From positions 868,001-932,000 of the forward strand of contig CAWUHX010000075.1 of assembly GCA_963922205.1 (NCBI GenBank): a DNA stretch of 64,000 nucleotides, in the 5' to 3' direction. Positions 1 to 10,321 of this stretch are shown piece after piece. Positions within the stretch are counted from its first letter, which is position 1. Every line of letters starts with the position of its first letter. This stretch comes from Romanomermis culicivorax. Lineage: Eukaryota; Nematoda; Enoplea; Mermithida; Mermithidae. The notes beneath the pieces were generated by a model. The model was not told the DNA's origin and ran no database searches. It saw nothing but the letters and a program-made list of their open reading frames with translations. The translations under genes were made by a program, and so were the position numbers.

Positions 1-1265
1 TAATATATTTTAATGAGGCCTATAGATTGTTAGCATTCGTTTAAGGACAGAAGTCCTTAAATTTGTGCAAAAAGGTTAATGTACAAAAAAGCGTGATGAA
101 CCAAGCTCTAACTATCCATAACTCTGTAAAAACGATTTACAATTTCAACTTGTATTTTTGAACCTCAATGAGATCTATAGATTAATACCCGCTATGCAAT
201 ATTTTTGAAAAAATTAATGCTGTTGAAATAAAAATTCTAAATTAGAAAAAAAAAACGTGAATCTGGCTATATCTCCCATAACTACATCTAAAATAGCGAT
301 TCATTCTCTTAAACCATGTTGTTGCATAGATTTCAATAAGACCTAATAACTGATGCTCACTTTGCCATATTTTGAACATCATACTGCAACAGAAATCCAA
401 TAAATTTGTACAAAAAAGCGCGGTGAACCAAATTTTAATCATCCATAACACCGTAAAAGTGCAGAATCATTGTTCTAACTTACGTTTTCAAACAGCTCCC
501 AATGGTGTCTATAAATTAGCGTCCATTTTTTGATAGCTTTGAAAAAAACTGGTGCTGCCTCTGATAAAACCCATGCTATTAATTGGAATGATCAAAATTC
601 AACTGCCCATAACAACATCAAAAATGGAGATTAAGTTTTCTACATTATATTACTGAATAGATCTCAATCGGATCTGTAAATGGTTGCTCTTTTTAATATG
701 TTTTAAGCGTTCGTTTTTCCAACAAATTCTATGAATTTGTACACAGAGAAGCATGATGAACCAATCTATAGTCAAGTACAATTCAATCAAAAAAGCAGAA
801 TTATTATTCTGTTTTGTGTTCTTGAATAGGTCCCAATGACATCTGTAGATTCATGCCGAATGTTCAGTATTTTGGATGAAAAACGTCCCGCTCATTCTGA
901 ATAAAAATCTGTAAATTTGCGTAAAAAAAGTATGGTGAATCAAACTTTGATCAACCATAGCTCCGTCAAAAAAGAGATACAGTCTTTTAAATTAAATCCA
1001 CGAATAGATTCTAATGAGAACTTTCAATTAATGTCCGATATGTAATAGTTGGAGTTTTAGTTCCGAATAGAAATTCCGTGAATTAGTACAAAAAATTACT
1101 ATAAAAAAAGAATAGTTAACCAAACGTTAATCATCCATAACTCCGTCTAAAATGCAGATTAACTCTTCTAACTCATGTTTTTGGATAGATCTCCACGAGA
1201 TCTATAGATATATGTCTATTTTCAATAGAAACGCTCCTGCTGGCTTGGGATACAAATCTCGTAAA
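1..1265. repeat. degenerate satellite, ~165-180 bp period
   Basis: A word resembling 'gatgaacca' followed by 'tccataact' recurs near 95, 257, 422, 585, 752, 931 and 1115. Between the words are similar blocks ('taaatttgtacaaaaaagc', 'gatctatagatta'). The spacing of roughly 163-183 bp and the poor identity point to an old tandem satellite of about seven monomers that probably continues to the left of the window. No coding potential is visible. Confidence 0.6.
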
Positions 1266-2575
1266 CTGTAAAAAAATTCCTATATCATTTAACAATTTCA
1301 TACAATATCAGTTATTCCTACAGTAATAAAAAATCACGAAATGTCGAAAAAATGATGGCAATAATATCTTGCGCAGTTAGACACTAATTTTTATACGGTT
1401 TTTATCGTTCATCACGCCAGATAGTCAGTATTTACTTTAGTTTATGAAGATTTTTTACAAGTCAAATATGCATGAAAAACTAGAGCATATTTTGCACGTT
1501 CAAACAGATTTGTTTGCACATCATATGGTGCTATCAAAGTTTGCTCGATTATTTTTCATTGCAGTTTTATAAGTTGATGGCGTGACCTCGTCTAGTTGAT
1601 CGACTATTTGTGTTGAGAAAACCCAAAGTAAAAATTTTGAAATTCTCAGAATTCTGAAAATTTTTTTAATTCTGTAATTTTTGGTGCATTCTATATTTTA
1701 TATCAACCTGAGTAATGTTACACACACATTTTTATTTATTATGAACCTCCTTTGAATCAAAATTTGCATAAATGTGCTTTACAATCTAAAGTTTACTTGA
1801 TCGTTGTAACTATAACAGAATCACATTTGATGAAACTTGTTGACATGAACATAAGTTTTCTTAAGGCATGTTAAACTGAACACTATCGCCCCATAGTCCA
1901 TCAAATGTGTTTTACAATGGAAATTTTACACAATATCAAGAACTATAGTCTGTTTTTATAAAATGATTCCAAATAGAAAAGTGACACAAATCAGTACGGG
2001 CGTCAAAATCGTTTACGTAGAGCTTTCACCGCAAAAAGTTTCGCTCGAAAAATTTTTAAGGGTGAGGTCAGTACGCTCGCAATATAAGATATATATTGTT
2101 TATCAGAAAAACGTGAAAATCTGAAATATTACTCGCTTCACTTTCATTATTTAGAAGCATTTCTAAAAAGACACACGATATGAAATTTGATAAACTAAAG
2201 AGAATCTTCGTTTGATAAGTTAAGTTACACTGATCATTTTTCCCTCAGCCTTAATTTACACTCAAATTTGCATAAATAAGCTTTACGATATGATCATTTG
2301 TCCGAATTGTAGTATCTATCCCTCGGGATAAGTGTAACATTATAAACACTATAGCATGATATGTCTCACCGTTCAATCATGACCGAAGAGTCTGAAATAA
2401 AACATATGCTCTAAATGCCAAAATGAATATAATATGTTATGAATATTATTAGCTTTTTTTCATAAGATTGTCATGTGATGCGGTGCATGGTACAATAAAT
2501 ATCACCAGTGTCTGATGGCGGCGGTCCGTATGTTTGCTTTATGCACGTGCATTGGTATATTTTTGGCTAATTTGA
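1266..2575. other. AT-rich DNA without a recognisable gene
   Basis: No reading frame of useful length or coding composition is seen on either strand. The only structured part is the inverted-repeat element at about 1943-2172, listed separately. Confidence 0.5.
1943..2172. mobile_element. small inverted-repeat (MITE-like) element, copy 1
   Basis: The ends are roughly inverted: 'aaaatgattcc' near the left and 'gaagcattt' near the right. The same sequence occurs in reverse orientation at about 7888-8142 and as a truncated piece at 49050-49165; all share the block 'aaaagtgacacaaatca'. A dispersed, non-coding, palindromic repeat of about 230-255 bp is best read as a MITE or foldback repeat. Exact borders are uncertain. 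Confidence 0.5.
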
Positions 2576-2870
2576 AACAAAGAAAAAGAAAGAAAAACAG
2601 AAAAACAGAAAACTAAAAACAAGAAAAAAAGAAAAAGAAAAGCAAAAGAATAGAAAAAAGGAAAAAAGAAAAAGCAAAGGAAAACTAAAAGAAAACCAAA
2701 AAAAACAAAAGAAAAACAAAAGAAAAACAGAAAAAACAAAAGAAAAACAAAAAAACAAAAGAAAAATAAAAGAAAAACAAAAGAAAACGAAAAGAAAAAG
2801 GAAAAGGAAGAGAAAGAAGAAAAGAAAGAAGAGGAGGAAAGGAAAACAAGAAACGAGAAAGAATTTGGTC
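2576..2870. repeat. polypurine low-complexity tract
   Basis: About 295 bases are almost wholly A and G/C-interrupted A runs of the type 'aaagaaaaacaaaagaaaaac'. The open frames on the opposite strand are Phe/Leu-only translations of this tract and are not genes. Confidence 0.8.
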
Positions 2871-2879
2871 AGCGTCATG

Positions 2880-3762
2880 CGCTTACTATAACGTTGTCGT
2901 GAAATTTATATCATATTTGCAAAAAATGCAAAGTTAGATTTACACAAAATGGAAAAATAAATTCAACACAGAGGAGTGTACACTAGAACTTTTTGAGATA
3001 CCCTACTGATATTAGGGACACTTTTTCTGTTCAATTTTTTTACTATTTTTTGTCAAAGTTTACACAATGTAGCGATAATCATATTTACATGATTGGTATG
3101 CAAATTCAAATTTACAGAAGAAGAGAAAAAACTGATTCTGAAAATGTTAACTTCACACAAAATTTTCTTTCCTATAATCGCGAATTAACGATCAATGTTT
3201 CAGTTTTAATTTTATTCCGATCACCAAATTTTTTTGTCCTTGAGCGGCAACCGCCGGTGACGGATGAGACGCCGTCGGATTGAAGAGATCGGGTGCGTCG
3301 CGTTGAACGTCGCCGCCCACCGCTCGGCGTTTTGCGTCGCTGCCGGCGTTCAAATCACCGGACGGCGCTGACCATTTCGCCGTCGCGGCCCTATACAATT
3401 TTGTACACCGCCACCATTGGCCGTAAGATGAAATGTAGGCAAGAATGAAGATAAAATCACAAAGCATAAAATTAAATAGGAAATAAAGCGTGCCAAATTG
3501 CATAAGAACTATATGGGAGACAATGCTTTTTGAAAATGACAACTTGAAATGTATTGTTTCATGAGCGAAAAAGAAAAAAGTAGATGACAAGAAAAAAGAA
3601 AATGAAACAAAACAGAGGCCAAAGACAAAAATGCAAAAACATGCATAAACGAAAACATAAACAACACACAGAACGAATACATGCAATGAAAAATATAAGG
3701 TGAAGCAAAACGTGAAGAAAGTGTTATTACATTCTCTATCACTCGTTTAGAATCGCCCAATT
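2880..3762. other. intergenic DNA with a GC-rich patch at about 3240-3403
   Basis: Most of this stretch is AT-rich and empty; 3540-3700 is A-rich low complexity. Positions 3240-3403 differ sharply: rich in CpG, and open on the minus strand with an Ala/Asp/Pro-rich translation. An acceptor-like 'ttgtatag' lies just before it on that strand. Composition resembles the coding style of the gypsy element at 17-30 kb, so it may be an exon or a retroelement fragment. No family is recognised. Confidence 0.35.
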
Positions 3763-3878
3763 GGGAATTCGCTCATTTGGGAATTTGCTCAATTGGAAAT
3801 CGCTCACATGGGAATTGCTCGCCTGGGAATTCACTCAATGGGGAGTCACTCACGTGGGAATCGCTCACTTGAGAATAC
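3763..3878. repeat. minisatellite, ~14-16 bp unit
   Basis: About eight imperfect copies of 'gggaattcgctcactt' follow each other (gggaattcgctcatttg, ggaatttgctcaattg, and so on). The unit length varies by one or two bases, so a translation through it shifts frame and is not meaningful. Confidence 0.8.
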
Positions 3879-4332
3879 CCCGCTTCAAATGACTTTTTTT
3901 TATTTCGACTTACTTTTTGCCACTTTAAAACAGCATAAACAGTGTAAAGTAAGGGGCTAAAATTTATTTCTCTTATCTGAATATAGAACAATGGGTATTT
4001 GGATACAAAGATATTTCGAAACACTATACAGGCTGAAAAATCTAAAAAACTGTAAAATTTCTGATCTTTGGAGTACTGTAGTTATTCGAATTCCGACTTT
4101 TATGCGAAACGAATCTTGCCGTCATACTCAGCGTATAAAACTAATCAATATATCTTACTTTCAGTTATTATTAATTTTCAAAGGTCGAATCTCTCAGAGA
4201 TCGTTTCTTAAATACGGTGTTTTTGTAGGCTTTTTCACCCCAAAAATAGTGATGGTTACTTCTATTCAAGTCATAATATTTATAAAAATTTCGAGGAAAA
4301 AACGTATCATGTACAGATTAGTGTTGCCAGTT
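3879..4332. other. no gene seen
   Basis: AT-rich sequence between a minisatellite and the putative exon on the minus strand. The frames here are the complement of that exon or chance. It would contain the 3' untranslated region of the minus-strand gene if the exon at 4333-4709 is real; an AT-rich 'ataaatatta' lies downstream of the stop but no canonical AATAAA was identified. Confidence 0.35.
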
Positions 4333-4709
4333 TCACCGGTTAACTTCGACTGCCATCTTCGTAATTTTTCCTTGAATCGTTTTCGAATGTGTTGCCTTCG
4401 GCATATTTTTCACAATCTTCGCAGCTGTTGTCTTTGCTGCTTTTGTATTTTTGATCATTGTGTTGGTTTTTTTCGTCATATTGGCTCTAGTGGCAGTTGT
4501 TTCAACAATACCATCTTCTGTCACTGGGCCTTCCAGAGGAATGTCGATGGCGTAATAGTCCTCGTACACGGCCCCCGGTATGTTTAGCCCGAATCCGTGT
4601 GGGTTCCGTTTCTGACGGCTGAAAACGTTGTCTGGAAAATCGACTTCATTTTGATTGTTTGGGACCAATAATTCATCGCTTTGGAGTTGGGGCGATTTCT
4701 GACTAGAAA
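4333..4709 (-). CDS. putative 3'-terminal exon of an unknown host gene
   Basis: On the minus strand a good acceptor ('tttcttttctag') opens into about 125 codons ending in TGA at 4333-4335. The product part is hydrophilic: an acidic, proline-containing N-terminal half ('AVYEDYYAIDIPLEGPVTED') is followed by a strongly basic, Thr/Lys/Ala-rich half ('TMIKNTKAAKTTAAKIVKN'). Codon use is mixed and not low complexity, unlike the neighbouring false frames. No domain or family is recognised. Upstream exons were not located within the window, so the gene would lie to the right on the minus strand. The alternative is a chance open frame. Confidence 0.45.
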
Positions 4710-7170
4710 AGAAATTATGGTCAGATTTTGGTCTGTGAAAATTACGATACACTATTGACAACCTTGTCAGTTATTTGAAATGTTCCAAAAGGAGAACAGA
4801 AGATTAAATTCTTCAATAATGTGCAGGACAGTAAAGAAAAATTACACAAACAATTGACTCAAAAAAATGTAGAAAAGGAATCTCTACACGACTTCAACGA
4901 ATTGACAATACTTTTATGAGGTTTCAGAGAAACGAATTAATTTCGTTGTGTTTTGGTAACGAGGGAAGGTCTTTACGTGCAAATTCCAAATATTTACATG
5001 CCATAGTGGATTCGGCAAATGCATACAAGTAATTTTACACAATTTTTCTACACATAAACCATATTTCCTCAAAAATTTACATGAATGGGATCTGCAGTGA
5101 CCGTATCTCAGCAACGAGGAAATATTAAAAGATTCTGGGACAAGCGTTCGACAGACAATTTGAGCATTAAGAAACATTCACCTACTTAAAGAGGTTCAAG
5201 AGCTCAGATATTGAAATTGGTGTAAGATGCGATTCATAGAATACGATAAGGGTCACTCGAAAAAATTTATAATCACTTGAAACAAATCGTTACCATCGAA
5301 TATGATGCACAACATTTTTCCAAGATGCATCGCAAAAATTTCAACATGCATTGAAAAAAGTCAATATGTAAAACTAATTTGATGTTCGACATTCTTTTCA
5401 AGTGCACCACATTTTTCAAGATGATCTTAAAAAATCAAGATGTCATCTTGAAAAAAATCAAGATTCTATCGTTAAAAAATTACTGTGATAGGATCAGCAT
5501 TGGTGTGCACAATTTTGTTTTTTTTTAATGGACAATAAGAGTGCAAGAAAATAAAATTTTACGCAACAGTGAGATTATAATTAAAGCTTTGTTTCTGAAA
5601 GTTTTACTCAAAGTGTTGTTATGGTCATTATAATGAATTTGGCCTTGCTCCACCGGAGTACAAGATCACTCACGTCGGCATCATAGGAAATTTTGAGTAA
5701 AACAGGACCAGTATTGACCAGCAAAAGAAAGCGAAGTTATTCATTACACACTAAATAAAATGTTAAGTGAGTGCAAGATAACGTATCGACAATTTTTTGT
5801 TTTAACTTTTTCCCTTGGTGTTTTATCAAGTGAAAAGTCTATAAACGCTTCCTAAAAACTCTGAATTGAAGAATCGCAATAGTCGAGCCTTTGAAGAAGT
5901 TAATGCCGAAATGCGACTCAAAGTTCTTTTTGAATTTCGCAAACGTCTGCTCTAATTTAGTCAACATGCCTTCCATAGTTTTTGAGTAAAAGTTTGGCTG
6001 GGAACTCATTGCGACGATCATTTCTAAATGATTGGAGTATGAAAGGTTGATTTTTATTTTTCTGTATCAGTCGATTAAACAAATAAAAATTTGAAATCAC
6101 CGTTGATAATTTTTCCCCACCATCATAGAGCAATTGGTCCCCCTTTGAATTTTCGAGACAAGCCCACATGCACAGCATAGAAATTCGGCTGGGGGTCAGC
6201 CAGGACAGGGGTGGGGAAATAATTTTTTTTGTTTTTGATAATGAAAAAAAGTATTGCAACATCGAAGTAGCATATTCTTCAACCTACATTAGTCAAACAT
6301 GTGAAACTATTTGCATGGACAACACTTCTTAATGTTTCAATGTTACTATCAAGTATGCTTTGTTCAGAGAATTTATTGAACTACATTTGTCATTTTCATA
6401 ACGACTCTCTCTTCACTCTTGCTCATTTTTCTCGTATCTTGTCAATCATGGACGTGAACTCAAATCTGCTGACGGTTAATGCCCCCTCCGAACCACTCCA
6501 CAAGTGCATGTACGGAGATAAGTGAGAACTTTTTCTTTCAAAACGCGGCGAAGTGGGCATGAAGCTGTAGATCTTGTTTAGACATATCCAAAAACATGAT
6601 TTTAAATCTTTTTTGTGGACTTGGTCATTTTTCTATGAAACTGTTAATGTGTGGTCAATCTTCGTTCCTGTTTATATTTTTGCAGTTTTCATGACAGATG
6701 AGACACATTCTATATGCTCAAAGTCATTTCAAATCATATCTTTCTGTGTTCAGACTGGAACAATGACATTTTGGCTTAAGAAAATCAGTTCCTATCATCG
6801 TATCATATTTTCTGATTAGCATTAGGCAATTTCCTGTTGTCTGCATCCTATGAAAACAGTTCATTTTCTCAAGTTAAAGTCCTGATTGCTGCACTCAATA
6901 TGAGAAGTGATTTATCATTTTCATGAGCATTTTTGCGTTCCATTCCGGAGCTAAGTAGGAAAAGACTTTCTTGCCAACCCAATACTTCCACAGCTATTGT
7001 AGGAATGTATGAACTATAAACAGTTATAATTCTGTGGCATTTAGTGAAAGTGCTTGGGAGTGCCCTGATACAGGCTTTTCTTGTTTAGCTTCTCATTTTC
7101 TACAATTTAAAATTTTTTGCATTTTTTTGTTGCATTTTTGCAGGGCAAAATGTTTATTTGAGAAACAATT
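4710..7170. other. AT-rich DNA, one weak exon candidate
   Basis: No gene is well supported. The best candidate is a minus-strand frame at 5839-6023 that begins at an acceptor-like 'caatcatttag' and encodes about 60 residues with a Lys/Phe-rich amphipathic stretch, ending in TAA. Frames on the plus strand at 6301-6525 and 6574-6819 have no splice or composition support. I consider the region essentially intergenic. Confidence 0.3.
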
Positions 7171-7174
7171 AGTA

Positions 7175-7361
7175 TGTTGAGAGTGGCTAAAGCAGCCACC
7201 TCAACTACGAATTGTTGCAGAAAGAGAGCGCCTTTCCCGCTGCTCGGGTAGCTCAGTTGGTTAGAGCGTGCGGACGGTAGCCGCAAGGTCCTGGGTTCAA
7301 GTCCCAGACCGAGCCTAACTTTTACTGAAGCCCCGAGTAGCGGGAACAGGTTGCCTCAACA
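7175..7361 (+). repeat. TRIM LTR copy 1 (187 bp)
   Basis: Starts TGTTGAGAGTGG and ends GGTTGCCTCAACA. It differs from copy 2 at one site early in the repeat ('gtggcta' against 'gtggcca'). A 13-bp inverted repeat (7236-7248 and 7332-7344, one mismatch) brackets the tRNA-like gene inside the LTR. Confidence 0.85.
7242..7314 (+). tRNA. tRNA-like gene in TRIM LTR 1, anticodon GGT (Thr) by position
   Basis: A full cloverleaf can be drawn. The acceptor stem GCTCGGG/ACCGAGC has one G-A mismatch at the inner pair. The D stem is GCTC/GAGC, the anticodon stem TGCGG/CCGCA and the T stem CTGGG/CCCAG with loop TTCAAGT. Box A (TAGCTCAGTTGG) and box B (GGTTCAAGTCC) fit the Pol III promoter. A TTTT run at 7320-7323 can terminate Pol III. 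The 7-base anticodon loop is ACGGTAG, so position 33 is C rather than the near-universal T, and the formal anticodon is GGT (7276-7278). It may be a tRNA-derived Pol III promoter rather than a working tRNA. Length is 73 nt, no intron and no encoded CCA. Confidence 0.7.
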
Positions 7362-7403
7362 CTGGTGGCCCTTGACGGTCCGTCAAACTCGACGGCGGAG
7401 GGA

Positions 7404-7590
7404 TGTTGAGAGTGGCCAAAGCAGCCACCTCAACTACGAATTGTTGCAGAAAGAGAGCGCCTTTCCCGCTGCTCGGGTAGCTCAGTTGGTTAGAGCGTGC
7501 GGACGGTAGCCGCAAGGTCCTGGGTTCAAGTCCCAGACCGAGCCTAACTTTTACTGAAGCCCCGAGTAGCGGGAACAGGTTGCCTCAACA
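7404..7590 (+). repeat. TRIM LTR copy 2 (187 bp)
   Basis: Begins TGTTGAG at 7404, exactly 229 bp after copy 1, and ends CTCAACA at 7590. It is shared by the two putative TRIM units of the array. Confidence 0.85.
7471..7543 (+). tRNA. tRNA-like gene in TRIM LTR 2
   Basis: Same 73-nt sequence as the copy at 7242, with the same C at position 33 and the same G-A mismatch at the base of the acceptor stem. Identity between copies shows the array is recent or homogenised. Confidence 0.7.
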
Positions 7591-7632
7591 CTGGTGGCCC
7601 TTGACGGTCCGTCAAACTCGACGGCGGAGGGA

Positions 7633-7819
7633 TGTTGAGAGTGGCCAAAGCAGCCACCTCAACTACGAATTGTTGCAGAAAGAGAGCGCCTTTCCCGCTG
7701 CTCGGGTAGCTCAGTTGGTTAGAGCGTGCGGACGGTAGCCGCAAGGTCCTGGGTTCAAGTCCCAGACCGAGCCTAACTTTTACTGAAGCCCCGAGTGGCG
7801 GGAAAAGGTTGCCTCAACA
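7633..7819 (+). repeat. TRIM LTR copy 3 (187 bp)
   Basis: Begins TGTTGAG and ends GCCTCAACA directly before the right AGTA target duplication. It has two small differences near its 3' end ('gagtggcgggaaaagg' against 'gagtagcgggaacagg'). Confidence 0.85.
7700..7772 (+). tRNA. tRNA-like gene in TRIM LTR 3
   Basis: Third identical 73-nt copy, 229 bp downstream of the second. See the first copy for structure. Confidence 0.7.
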
Positions 7820-7887
7820 AGTACATCAAACTATAGTCTGTCAGTTATTTGATAATTCGATAGTGCAAATAATGAATGTATCACAAG

Positions 7888-8142
7888 GATTATACCCTGT
7901 TTTTTTGTAAAATGCTTCTACATAATGAAAGTGGGAAGCAAGTAGTATTTCAGATTTTCACGATTTTCTGATAAACAACACGTCGTATAAGACTGGAAAT
8001 TTGTGAGTATACTGACCTAACCTTTAACAATTTTTCAAGTGAAAAATTTTATAGTAAAAACTCTATGTAAACGATCTTAACGACTGTGCTGATTTGTGTC
8101 ACTTTTCTATTTCGAAGCATTTTATGAAAAACAGAATATAGA
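7888..8142. mobile_element. small inverted-repeat (MITE-like) element, copy 2, reversed
   Basis: This is the reverse complement of the element at 1943-2172, sharing the blocks 'tgatttgtgtcacttttct', 'gtaaacgat' and 'tcagattttcacg'. Its own ends are mutually inverted ('gtaaaatgcttct' and 'gaagcattttatg'). Confidence 0.55.
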
Positions 8143-8754
8143 TACAAGAGCCACCTGGAAAATGCAATGACTTCTGAGAAATTTGTATAAGTATGCCTTC
8201 TTCAGACCTGGGAAGTAAAAATCTTCATGGAACTTTAACTAATACAGTAAAAATGCACCAACTATAAAATTTGAAAATAAAATTCTGCAGCATCTGATGG
8301 TAAGGTGCTCCCGAGTGCACATAAACAGAATTTTTTCAGTTTCTACGGCTCATTTTTGACACTTTGAACTACCTGAAAAAGTGTAGTATGCAATTATTCA
8401 CTGTAAATATAGGATTAAAAGATGGCTTATTCTCTCTCATGTAAAATGAATGTTCATTTATCGAATGAGATCAATCCGATCCTGAGGTATCTTTTGGCTA
8501 GCAAGACCACTGAAAAATGCTAAAAATACATCAATTTTCAAACTTTGACTTGATCTTCTTCCAAATCTTCTCCTAACGCCTCATCTAGAAAATCTAAGTA
8601 TTACAGCAAATCCATAAATTTGTTCTTGAAGCAATATTTTCTTTACCATGCTGGGCTGCTATTCCTTGGATTAAGTTTTCACCAAAAAATGGCGCAATTT
8701 ATCCTAGCCCACCTTTCGTCATATGGCTGTGTGCTTGTTTAGCCAGCTATTCAG

Positions 8755-9000
8755 TTGCAGTTTGTTTGGTAGATTCAGCCTGCCATTTATCCCCGATTTC
8801 GCCCTGTATTTTGATCTGTGATTCTAACCTGACTTTAGCCCGCCCCAAGATTAAGCCTGCAGTTTGCCCCAAGTTTAGCCCACCAAATTGCCCACAATTT
8901 GCCCTTCCATTTGCCCTGTGATTTGCCTCACACTTTAGAGCACGATTTGTTCCATAATTTTTTATACACTTTACCCCAACATTTTCGCCTAGCCCACCTT
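8755..9000. repeat. minisatellite of 'atttgcccn' units
   Basis: Short words such as 'agtttgcccc', 'aattgccca', 'atttgccctt' and 'atttgcctc' recur about every 13-16 bases. The frame on the minus strand through it is a repetitive Ala/Asn/Gly-rich translation and not a gene. Confidence 0.55.
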
Positions 9001-10321
9001 TCATTCATCATTCAACCCCATCTATGGTGTGATCTTGGTATAGTTCCTATGAAAAATTTCAAGCTGAACGAACTCTAATTTTTAGAAAAAGTTTATTGAA
9101 AAAAATTTGGGATTTTTTGGATATCTGCTGGACAGATTAGGAATATTTCAACTGTTTCCAATTTCCTAAAAATGTCAAACTAATCAATTCATTCCCAAAA
9201 TCTCATGCTACCTTCACATGATAGGAAATTGTGGCAGTGGTTAGATGTGAGCCAGACCTTTTGATTTCTGCATAAAAAAGCGCCACCAAAATTTTTGTTA
9301 GTGCCAGCATCAGTTTTGTTAAAGGATACTCCCAATTCTCAGATCAACATTTGACTTTCCTCCCAGGTATTTCCGACTTTAAACAAGTTACTGCTTCAGG
9401 TCTTTTTGAGAAATGTTTGTTCAAAAAGACCACTGGCTTTAAATCATGGCAGATTTTTGTCAAAAAGGTTCCATGATAAATTTGTTTCAGTCCATGGAAT
9501 TGTAGAAAATATATGTCAACAATTATTGATTTCCTGTTATCTAGTGTATTTTTATGCTATTTAGAAAGAGATTGAAGAAAGCCAAAAATTTAGAATTCTT
9601 CCTGGAGCACTTTTCCAGAGGATGCTGCTGTCACTGAATTTCCTTCTTTATATCTGTAGCTACTTATATCCAACGTATTGTGTTAAATTTCTTATCTGAT
9701 TTGCAGGCTGGGGATTACAATTTTTTCATACTGAAATATACATCCCACAGTTGTCTGAATACAATTAGTATTAGGCTACAGTGTTACTTGTCTGTTTGAC
9801 TGCGATATTTCGGAACACATGTGTACACCAAAATATCCTGGAAACTGTAAAATGTCAAACTTTGGGAGTAGTTATATGGGCCCGTACAGGGGGTACATAG
9901 AAACTACTTCTGTACAAAAACATATACATGAAACTTTGCCACCTTAACTGTGTGAAGCAATACAAAGGGTGTAGAAAGTATAGCCGATGACTCATATTTG
10001 TATAATGTGTGGAGCGATACAGGGCGTGTAGAAAGTACGGTCGAAAAATGTAATAAAATCCTAATTTTGTTAAGCGTGAGGGGTGATAGAAGGGGCATAG
10101 AAAGTACAACCGAAGCTTCAACCTGTAAAATTCTACTTCCATGTAGAAAGTACATCCGAGGCTGCAACCCTTAGAATTCTACTTCCATTTAGAAACTATG
10201 CCCGAGGCTTCAACGTGTAAAATTTGACTTCCACAAAGAAAAAACACTCGAAGCTACAACTGGTAAAAATCTACTTCCATGTAGAAAGTATGCCCCAAGC
10301 TTCAAACATGTAAAATTTGAC

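Larger units (their letters stand above)
7175..7819 (+). mobile_element. TRIM-type miniature LTR retrotransposon, 3 LTRs / 2 internal regions
   Basis: Three identical-length 187-bp direct repeats (7175-7361, 7404-7590, 7633-7819) each begin TGTTGAG and end CTCAACA, the TG...CA and inverted termini of an LTR. They are separated by two identical 42-bp internal regions (7362-7403, 7591-7632). Each internal region starts with 'cTGGTGGCCCTTGACGG', a primer-binding-site form one base after the LTR, and ends with the purine run GGCGGAGGGA, a polypurine tract directly against the next LTR. The array is flanked by a perfect 4-bp duplication AGTA (7171-7174 and 7820-7823). There is no coding capacity, so it is non-autonomous. 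Three LTRs with two internals arise by unequal recombination between LTRs. Each LTR carries a tRNA-like gene. Confidence 0.88.
7824..9867. other. intergenic DNA, no gene seen
   Basis: AT-rich and without credible coding frames. It contains the reverse copy of the small palindromic repeat (7888-8142) and a minisatellite (about 8755-9000); both are listed. Confidence 0.5.

Noticed and set aside
2539-2878. Phe/Leu-rich minus-strand frames
   Set aside because: They are translations of a polypurine tract on the other strand.
3991-4587. 198-codon plus-strand frame, Cys/Phe-rich
   Set aside because: It is mostly opposite the better-supported minus exon, has no splice or start support and has an erratic composition.
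7315-7744. Two identical 66-codon minus-strand frames
   Set aside because: They are complements of the tRNA-bearing TRIM repeat and repeat only because the repeat does.
9855-10167. Tyr/His-rich minus-strand frames
   Set aside because: Translation of tandem foldback units; the periodic residues follow the ~50-bp repeat.
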